From Hyphomicrobiaceae bacterium (GTDB lineage: Bacteria > Pseudomonadota > Alphaproteobacteria > Rhizobiales > Hyphomicrobiaceae): a DNA stretch of 11,056 nucleotides. A model generated the notes under the pieces. That model was not told where the DNA came from. It did no database searches and saw only the letters and a program-made list of their open reading frames with translations. This document shows, piece after piece, positions 6,459-11,056 of this stretch. The position numbers and the translations under genes are program-made. The stretch is taken from contig JANYHP010000077.1 of the NCBI GenBank assembly GCA_025359005.1, forward strand, positions 1 to 11,056, in the 5' to 3' direction. Numbering within the stretch: the stretch's first letter is position 1; each line of letters starts with the position of its first letter.

Positions 6459-7879
6459 ACCCTACGTCACACAACTTCAAGGCCAATGCGGCAGTCGCGT
6501 TGGACGACAAGCAATTGCAGGCGGCGCTTGGCAATCTGAAAGGTGGCCTCGTCGCCAATCGCGCGCGCGCCAAAGCGGCATTGCCCGAGTTCGAGGCGCT
6601 GCGCGAGGTCGCGAAAGAGATCAAGAACCACACCATCGCCAATCTCGATCTCTATCTCGAGACCTATGAGAAGAACGCGCGCGCGGCAGGCGCCCACGTC
6701 CACTTCGCCGAGACGGCGGCCGATGCGCGCGACATCATTTTGAAAATCTGCCGCGACGTTGACGCGAAAATCGTCACGAAGGGCAAGTCGATGGTCTCGG
6801 AAGAGATCGGCCTCAACGCGCATCTGGAAGCGGCCGGCGGCATCGAAGTGGTGGAAACCGATCTCGGCGAATATCTGGTGCAGATCCGGCACGAGACGCC
6901 GAGCCACATCATCGCCCCCGCCATCCATCTGACGCAGGCCCAAGTGGAGCAGGATTTCCGCCGCCTGCACACGCATCTGCCGAAAGATCGCGTCCTCACC
7001 CAACCCGAACAGCTCGTCGACGAAGCACGCAAGATCCTGCGCCAGAAGTTCATGACGGCGGATGTCGGCATCACCGGCGCCAACTTCCTGATCGCGGAAA
7101 CCGGCTCGTCGATCATCGTCACCAACGAGGGTAACGGCGATCTCACTCAGTCGCTGGCCAAAACGCACGTCGTCATCACGTCGATCGAGAAGCTGGTGCC
7201 GACACTGGAGGACGTGTCGACGATCCTGCGCCTGCTCGCGCGTTCGGCGACGGGCCAGGAAATATCAACGTATACGACGTTCTCGACCGGCGGGCGGCGG
7301 CCGGGCGATCCCGACGGACCGATCAATTATCACGTCGTCATTCTGGATAACGGTCGCACCGATCTGATCGGCACCGAGTTCCAGGAGGTGCTGCGCTGCA
7401 TCCGCTGCGGCGCGTGCATGAACCACTGCCCCGTCTACAGCGCCATCGGCGGCCACGCCTACGGCTGGGTCTATCCAGGCCCCATCGGCTCGGTGCTGAC
7501 GCCTGCACTGATCGGCGTCAAGGAAGCCGGCAACCTGCCGAATGCCTCGACGTTCTGCGGCAAGTGCGCCGACGTCTGCCCGATGAAGATTCCGCTGCCC
7601 AAGCTCATGCGTCACTGGCGCGAAGCCGAGTTCGATGCCGGCGACGTGCCCGCCGGCTATAAGGCAGGTCTCAAGGCGTGGGCCTATTTCGCGCGACGCC
7701 CGAGGCTCTATCATCTCGCCGCCCGGCTCGGCATTCCCGTCCTGTCGCTGTTTAACCGGCGCGGACGTTTCGCGCATCTGCCGTTTGCGGGCGGCTGGAC
7801 CAAGCATCGCGACCTCCCCGCACCACAAGGCCGCACGTTCCAGCAACTCTGGGCCGACCATCAGGCCGGCGCGCGGTAG
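6455..7879 (+). CDS. lutB: L-lactate oxidation Fe-S protein LutB (LUD domain plus ferredoxin domain)
   Basis: This 474-residue cytoplasmic protein is the LutB/LldF/YkgF subunit of the LutABC lactate oxidation complex. The N-terminal two thirds form the LUD domain (about 70-300), with VTKGKSMVSEEIGLN at 108-121, TGANFLIAETGSS at 207-219 and VVITSIEKLVPT at 239-250. A two-cluster [4Fe-4S] ferredoxin-type domain follows: CIRCGACMNHCPVY (Cys315, 318, 321, 325), the family signature GGHAYGWVYPGPIGSVLTP, and CGKCADVCPMKIP (Cys368, 371, 375). Length is full for the family. ATG 6455 has GGAG seven bases upstream. It follows lutA closely. The usual third gene, lutC, is not found downstream: the next 455 bases contain only repeats and then convergent glyQ. 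Confidence 0.92.
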   Translation: MNPTSHNFKANAAVALDDKQLQAALGNLKGGLVANRARAKAALPEFEALREVAKEIKNHTIANLDLYLETYEKNARAAGAHVHFAETAADARDIILKICRDVDAKIVTKGKSMVSEEIGLNAHLEAAGGIEVVETDLGEYLVQIRHETPSHIIAPAIHLTQAQVEQDFRRLHTHLPKDRVLTQPEQLVDEARKILRQKFMTADVGITGANFLIAETGSSIIVTNEGNGDLTQSLAKTHVVITSIEKLVPTLEDVSTILRLLARSATGQEISTYTTFSTGGRRPGDPDGPINYHVVILDNGRTDLIGTEFQEVLRCIRCGACMNHCPVYSAIGGHAYGWVYPGPIGSVLTPALIGVKEAGNLPNASTFCGKCADVCPMKIPLPKLMRHWREAEFDAGDVPAGYKAGLKAWAYFARRPRLYHLAARLGIPVLSLFNRRGRFAHLPFAGGWTKHRDLPAPQGRTFQQLWADHQAGAR

Positions 7880-8052
7880 GCATGGGCGGGGGAGGGCGAC
7901 GGCCCAATTCACAGTCGCCAACGGTTGTGAGCGGTAGCATACACTGTGGCGCAATTGAATCTCAAGTTAGCGTCGCAAGTCGCAGATGCTGTTACAGACT
8001 TGATCCATGGCTATCCCTTTGTCTCCGGCAGTCAAAAAAACTTGGCCTGTAG

Positions 8053-8078
8053 GGCGGATTAGCGCAGCGTAATCCGCC
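8053..8078. repeat. REP-like palindrome
   Basis: GGCGGATTA and TAATCCGCC form a perfect 9-bp inverted repeat around GCGCAGCG. This motif is a widespread dispersed palindrome in proteobacterial genomes, typically found between convergent genes as here. On the minus strand it is followed 12 bases later by seven T residues (plus-strand A-run 8034-8040), so it might also help to end glyQ transcription. Confidence 0.75.
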
Positions 8079-8107
8079 GTCACACGCGAGACCGTTGCCA
8101 AGTGCTG

Positions 8108-8142
8108 TCGCAAGAACTTTGCTTGCGATGCGCGTTTTTTTT
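8108..8142 (+). terminator. Possible intrinsic terminator downstream of lutB
   Basis: The stem TCGCAAG/CTTGCGA (8108-8114 with 8122-8128) has a 7-base loop. Six bases later comes a run of eight T residues (8135-8142). It lies about 230 bases after the lutB stop, and the gap before the T-run weakens the call. Confidence 0.35.
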
Positions 8143-8334
8143 GCAAAGGCCGGAAGCGAAGCGATAGGCATGGACTTGATCCATGTCGACGTGCAAATCG
8201 CGCCCTGATCCAACCAAGGCGGCAGTTGGGTCGCAGACGTCAGGGAGCGATCGCGGCACCCGTCTTCGACTTCGCATTTTCGTCTTGCGACTGAGCATGA
8301 GGATAATCGGAATATCGCGACCTATTGCGATGGG

Positions 8335-9291
8335 TCAACTGCCACCACCCTCCGTCTTCAGCCACGCACCGCAGCACGCTTTGGCCAACTCGCGGACGCG
8401 GAGAATGTAGCTCTGCCGTTCGGTGACTGAGATCACGCCGCGGGCATCGAGCAGGTTGAAGATGTGCGATGCCTTGATGCACTGGTCGTAGGCGGGTAGC
8501 GCCATCAGGTGCTTGTCGCCCGAAGTCCCGGCCGCGAGCAGCGCCTTGCACTCTGTTTCGGCGTCCTTGAAGTGGGCGAGCAGCAACGTGGTGTCGGCGT
8601 GCTCGAAGTTGTAGCGGGAATATTCCTGCTCGGCTTGCTGGAACACGTCGTTGTAGGTCAACTTGCGCGCATCCGTGCGGCCGTTGAAGTTGAGATCCCA
8701 GACGCGGTCGACGCCCTGCACGTACATGGCCAGCCGCTCGAGGCCGTAGGTGATTTCACCAGCCACCGGATTGCAGTCAAAGCCGCCGACCTGCTGGAAA
8801 TAGGTGAACTGCGTCACCTCCATGCCGTTGCACCACACTTCCCACCCGAGGCCCCAGGCGCCGAGCGTCGGGCTTTCCCAGTCGTCCTCGACAAAGCGGA
8901 TGTCATTGAGCTTGGTGTCGATGCCGATGGCGTCGAGGCTCTTCAGGTAGAGATCGAGGATGTCCGGCGGCGACGGCTTCATGATCACCTGGAACTGGTA
9001 GTAGTGCTGCATGCGGTTGGGGTTCTCGCCGTAGCGACCATCCTTCGGCCGCCGCGAGGGCTGCACATAGCAGGCGTTCCAGGGCCTCGGCCCCAGCGCG
9101 CGCAACGTCGTCGCCGGATGAAACGTGCCGGCGCCGACCTCCATGTCGTAGGGTTGCAGCACCACGCAGCCCTGCGCACCCCAGAACCGCTGCAGGGTGA
9201 GGATCAGATCCTGGAAGCTCTCGCGCGGGCGCAGCGGGGGGAACGGCTCGGCCGCGGCGATGACTGACTTGGCGAGTGATTTTGCGGGCAT
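8335..9291 (-). CDS. glyQ: Glycyl-tRNA synthetase alpha subunit
   Basis: This 318-residue class II synthetase subunit forms the alpha2beta2 enzyme with GlyS and activates glycine with ATP for tRNA-Gly; it carries the catalytic core. Family landmarks are plain: SFQDLILTLQRFWGAQGCVV, the QPYDMEVGAGTFHPATTLRA block, the motif-2 region RYGENPNRMQHYYQFQVIMK, WEVWCNGMEVTQFTYFQQ, and the motif-3 region GEITYGLERLAMYVQ. The alpha subunit is typically about 300 residues. The Met at 9291 is preferred; a longer form from 9360 would add 23 residues of poor character. The ribosome site before 9291 is weak. The N-terminal 20 residues before the core are extra to many homologues. The beta-subunit gene glyS, often next downstream, is absent; convergent lutB lies there instead. 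Confidence 0.95.
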   Translation of the reverse strand: MPAKSLAKSVIAAAEPFPPLRPRESFQDLILTLQRFWGAQGCVVLQPYDMEVGAGTFHPATTLRALGPRPWNACYVQPSRRPKDGRYGENPNRMQHYYQFQVIMKPSPPDILDLYLKSLDAIGIDTKLNDIRFVEDDWESPTLGAWGLGWEVWCNGMEVTQFTYFQQVGGFDCNPVAGEITYGLERLAMYVQGVDRVWDLNFNGRTDARKLTYNDVFQQAEQEYSRYNFEHADTTLLLAHFKDAETECKALLAAGTSGDKHLMALPAYDQCIKASHIFNLLDARGVISVTERQSYILRVRELAKACCGAWLKTEGGGS

Positions 9292-9447
9292 GCACGATCC
9301 ATTCTGTCGGAGGCGTCCGATGACTATAGCGGAGGGGTGCCCGCCTGCGGAACCGGCCATTTACCAGATGCGCCTGGATTTGCCACGCCCGGAATTGCCC
9401 CTGTCGGCGCGCGGCACCATGCGGTAAAATGTGGTCCAAACGCACCC

Positions 9448-9452
9448 GAGGT
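9448..9452 (+). promoter_or_regulatory. Ribosome binding site deciding the Uma2 start
   Basis: GAGGT is 5 bases before ATG 9458 (MSARPKLAP). The in-frame ATG at 9431 would add nine residues and has no such site. Confidence 0.5.
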
Positions 9453-9457
9453 GCCGC

Positions 9458-10087
9458 ATGTCCGCCCGCCCCAAGCTCGCCCCTGCCGACCAGAAGACGA
9501 TCGAGGAATTCCTCGCCTACACCGCGACACGTCCAGATGAAGAACGGTGGGAACTCATCGAAGGAGTGCCGGTCTTGAACGCTTCGCCCGTTGACCATCA
9601 TCAGATCATCGCGTCCAATATCGTCACCCATCTCAAGATCGAAAAGAGGCGGATGGGCACGCCTTGGCTCCCGTTGATCGGCATCGGCACGCGTGTCCCG
9701 ATTTCTGCCAACAGCCTGCCGCAACCCGACGTGTTCGTCCTCGAAGGCACGCCGACCGGGCGGGCGGGCGCGCGGGCGGAAACAGACGACGCCATGGTCA
9801 TCTTAGAGGTGCTCTCGCCGAGCAATACCAAGGCCGACCAAGCGTGGCGTCGCCGCGTCTACGCGAGCGTGCCCAATTGCCAGTATTACGTGACGGTGTC
9901 GATGAAAGCCGCAGCCATGACAACGTTTGACCGCAGCACCGGATGGGCTGCACGTGAGGCAGCCGGGTTGCAAGCCGTGCTCGACCTGCCTGCACTCGGG
10001 GTTGTCCCTGCCGCTGGCCGACGTCTATCGCTACACGCCGCTCGGAGCGGCATGAGCGTGCAGGCCGTCCCCGCCGGTCTCAGCTGA
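9458..10087 (+). CDS. Uma2-family (DUF820) PD-(D/E)xK nuclease-like protein, C-terminus frameshifted
   Basis: The Uma2 family has a restriction-endonuclease-like PD-(D/E)xK fold and is often found in many copies; its biological role is poorly known. Visible landmarks are RWELIEGVPVLNASPVDHHQ (30-49), GTRVPISANSLPQPDVFVLE (77-96, with Asp91 of the nuclease motif), and MVILEVLSPSNTKADQAWRR (113-132, with Glu117), then YYVTVS. As read, the frame runs to 10087 and ends in residues foreign to the family. Removing one G from the run 9998-10001 restores LGLSLPLADVYRYTPLG and a stop at 10053-10055, giving a 198-residue protein with the usual Uma2 ending. The as-read frame overlaps the convergent small gene by 8 bases; the restored one does not. 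The catalytic part is upstream of the shift, so the protein may still fold. Confidence 0.8.
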   Translation: MSARPKLAPADQKTIEEFLAYTATRPDEERWELIEGVPVLNASPVDHHQIIASNIVTHLKIEKRRMGTPWLPLIGIGTRVPISANSLPQPDVFVLEGTPTGRAGARAETDDAMVILEVLSPSNTKADQAWRRRVYASVPNCQYYVTVSMKAAAMTTFDRSTGWAAREAAGLQAVLDLPALGVVPAAGRRLSLHAARSGMSVQAVPAGLS

Positions 10088-10340
10088 AGTGATGCTGGCG
10101 GAGTTCGTCGAGGAATTCTTCCGTCAGCGGCACGCCGGCCGCATCGCCGATCACGCTTTCGACGTCGCAGTGGGGGCAGACGGCGCTGGTGCCCTTCTCG
10201 TCCTCCACCCAATCCTCGATTTCGCCGACGTCGAAGATCTCCAGGCAATGGAAGCAGCCGGCCTGCTCGGAGGCTTTCACCTCGTCCTCGTTATTGACGG
10301 CGTGCTTAAGGGCTGCGGTAATCTGCGCTTTCGAAGACAT
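10080..10340 (-). CDS. Small Cys-x2-Cys (putative zinc-ribbon) cytoplasmic protein
   Basis: The product is 86 residues, acidic, without a signal peptide. Two Cys-x2-Cys pairs, CFHC and CPHC, lie about 28 residues apart and probably bind one zinc ion. Between them is an acidic segment (FDVGEIEDWVEDEKG), and after them VIGDAAGVPLTEEFLDELRQ. It resembles small conserved hypothetical 'cytoplasmic protein' entries of proteobacteria; no function is established to my knowledge. The Met at 10340 (MSSKAQITAALKHAV) is preferred because the frame upstream of it is low-complexity and runs into dapA. No strong ribosome site is seen. It lies 101 bases downstream of dapA in the same direction and could be co-transcribed with it. 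Confidence 0.7.
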   Translation of the reverse strand: MSSKAQITAALKHAVNNEDEVKASEQAGCFHCLEIFDVGEIEDWVEDEKGTSAVCPHCDVESVIGDAAGVPLTEEFLDELRQHHFS

Positions 10341-10441
10341 GCGGCAATGATCCGTTTTTTGCTGCGTTGTTTTGTGCGGCGTTGTTCGCCCGGCACGGAC
10401 ATGCGTGCCGCAGCGCGCCCGTCTGGCCTCAAGCATGGCGA

Positions 10442-11056
10442 TTATTCCGCGGCCCTTGCCGTCAGGAGCCCGACTTTGGCCAGTGCCACATCGACCGCCT
10501 TTTTGGTTGGCTCCGTCAAGGGAGCGAGAGGCAGACGGCATTCAGGGCTGTCGATCAGGCCGATGCGCCATGCGGCATATTTAACGGGCGCCGGGTTGGT
10601 CTCGACAAACAGGGCATCGTGCAGCGGCATCAGCTGGTCGTGCAAGGCCAGCGCCGCGGCGAAGTTTCCTGCCCGACACGCCGCCTGGAATGCCGCACAC
10701 AGTTTCGGGGCCACATTCGCCGTCACCGAGATGCAGCCGTGGCCGCCGTGTGCATTGTAGCCGAGCGCCGTCGCGTCTTCGCCCGAGAGGGCCGCGTAGG
10801 CACGATTGATCAGAGCCCTATGCTGGCTCTCGCGGGCCGGATTGGCGGTCGCATCCTTGATGCCGGCGAAGTTCTTCAATTCTGAGATGCGCGCCATCGT
10901 CGCCGCCGAAATATCAACGATGGTCCGGACCGGCACGTTGTAGACAATGATCGGCAGATCGACCGCATCGCTGATGGCCTTGAAGTGCAGATAGAGCCCT
11001 TCCTGCGTCGGCTTGTTGTAGTAGCCGGTCGAGTGCAGCACCGCGTCCGCGCCGGC
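10442..11056 (-). CDS. dapA: 4-hydroxy-tetrahydrodipicolinate synthase, C-terminal two thirds (cut by window edge)
   Basis: DapA condenses pyruvate with aspartate semialdehyde in the first committed step of lysine and diaminopimelate synthesis. The window holds the last 204 codons; the N-terminus is beyond the right edge. The frame enters as AGADAVLHSTGYYNKPTQEG. IVYNVPVRT follows, carrying the conserved Tyr and the substrate-carboxylate Arg; the residue after YNVP, Gly in E. coli, is Val here. Then come GIKDATAN with the Schiff-base Lys and SGEDATALGYNAHGGHGCISV. The C-terminal part (FVETNPAPVKYAAWRIGLI, CRLPLAPLTEPTKK) is of the rhizobial type. A TAA at 10442-10444 ends it. A small hairpin, CGGCACG/CGTGCCG at 10391-10410, follows without a T-run. 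Confidence 0.93.
   Translation of the reverse strand, partial: AGADAVLHSTGYYNKPTQEGLYLHFKAISDAVDLPIIVYNVPVRTIVDISAATMARISELKNFAGIKDATANPARESQHRALINRAYAALSGEDATALGYNAHGGHGCISVTANVAPKLCAAFQAACRAGNFAAALALHDQLMPLHDALFVETNPAPVKYAAWRIGLIDSPECRLPLAPLTEPTKKAVDVALAKVGLLTARAAE

Larger units (their letters stand above)
7997..8185. repeat. 13-bp direct repeats bracketing the REP block
   Basis: GACTTGATCCATG occurs at 7997-8009 and 8173-8185. The second copy is part of a small hairpin, CATGGA 8169-8174 with TCCATG 8180-8185. Between the copies lie the REP palindrome and the T-run hairpin, so the block could be one composite repetitive element. It is too small to be an insertion sequence. Confidence 0.5.
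7880..8334. other. Repeat-rich convergent junction between lutB and glyQ
   Basis: No supportable gene is present. The stretch holds a REP-like palindrome (8053-8078), a hairpin with a T8 run (8108-8142), and the 13-base sequence GACTTGATCCATG twice in the same orientation (7997-8009 and 8173-8185). There is also a nested inverted repeat: CCCTGA 8203-8208 with TCAGGG 8240-8245, enclosing CCAAC 8210-8214 with GTTGG 8225-8229. Small minus-strand open frames across it read through repeats and are not credible genes. Neither lutC nor glyS, the usual downstream partners of the flanking genes, is here. Confidence 0.6.

Noticed and set aside
7992..8298. Two small minus-strand open frames in the lutB-glyQ junction
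   Set aside because: They read through the REP palindrome and direct repeats; similar false hypothetical proteins are common where these repeats occur.
9425..9430. TAAAAT resembling a -10 box upstream of the Uma2 gene
   Set aside because: No acceptable -35 element at 16-18 bases; may be chance.
10391..10410. Hairpin CGGCACG/CGTGCCG between dapA and the small Cys-x2-Cys gene as a terminator
   Set aside because: No T-run follows on either strand, so an intrinsic terminator is not supported.
1..11056. CRISPR array, tRNA or rRNA genes, complete insertion sequence
   Set aside because: No regularly spaced repeats, tRNA-like cloverleaf, rRNA sequence or transposase frame was seen on either strand.

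Overview
The window is GC-rich DNA with strong third-position GC bias. Rhizobial-type features include a DapA ending typical of the group, a TIR/sulfatase-modifying-factor fusion protein and dispersed hairpin repeats of a kind common in these genomes. Together they suggest an alphaproteobacterium of the Hyphomicrobiales (Rhizobiales), probably near the Bradyrhizobium/Rhodopseudomonas/Pseudolabrys side; this is inference from protein character, not a search result.

Layout, left to right. The tail of an unrecognised gene is followed 22 bases later by an NAD(P)-dependent sugar epimerase/dehydratase-type enzyme (87-1037). About 460 bases without a supportable gene come next, then a 76-residue secreted cysteine-rich protein on the minus strand (1500-1730). 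An inverted pair of REP-like hairpin elements (1855-2031) separates it from a large minus-strand protein (2188-4179). That protein joins an N-terminal TIR domain, one membrane segment, an Ala/Lys-rich coiled coil and a C-terminal formylglycine-generating-enzyme-like fold. Divergent from it is a membrane acyltransferase of the OafA/acyltransferase-3 family (4444-5541). Then comes a lactate-oxidation pair, lutA and lutB (5636-7879), without an adjacent lutC.

A repeat-rich convergent junction (7880-8334) separates lutB from glyQ, the glycyl-tRNA synthetase alpha chain (8335-9291, minus), which has no glyS behind it. A Uma2-family nuclease-like gene (9458-10087) carries a clear one-base frameshift near its 3' end. 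It converges on an 86-residue Cys-x2-Cys protein (10080-10340, minus). The window ends inside dapA (10442 to the edge, minus).

Functionally this is a mix of housekeeping genes (glyQ, dapA), central metabolism (lutAB), cell-envelope sugar chemistry (epimerase, acyltransferase) and accessory genes (TIR fusion, Cys-rich secreted protein, Uma2). Only lutA-lutB, and probably the first two genes, look like operons. The best candidate for an unusual system is the TIR fusion: a predicted inner-membrane receptor with a cytoplasmic NADase-type TIR domain and a disulfide-rich periplasmic sensor domain. The most unusual small-scale structure is a chain of overlapping ATGA mini-ORFs, built from a tandem repeat, joining lutA to lutB.
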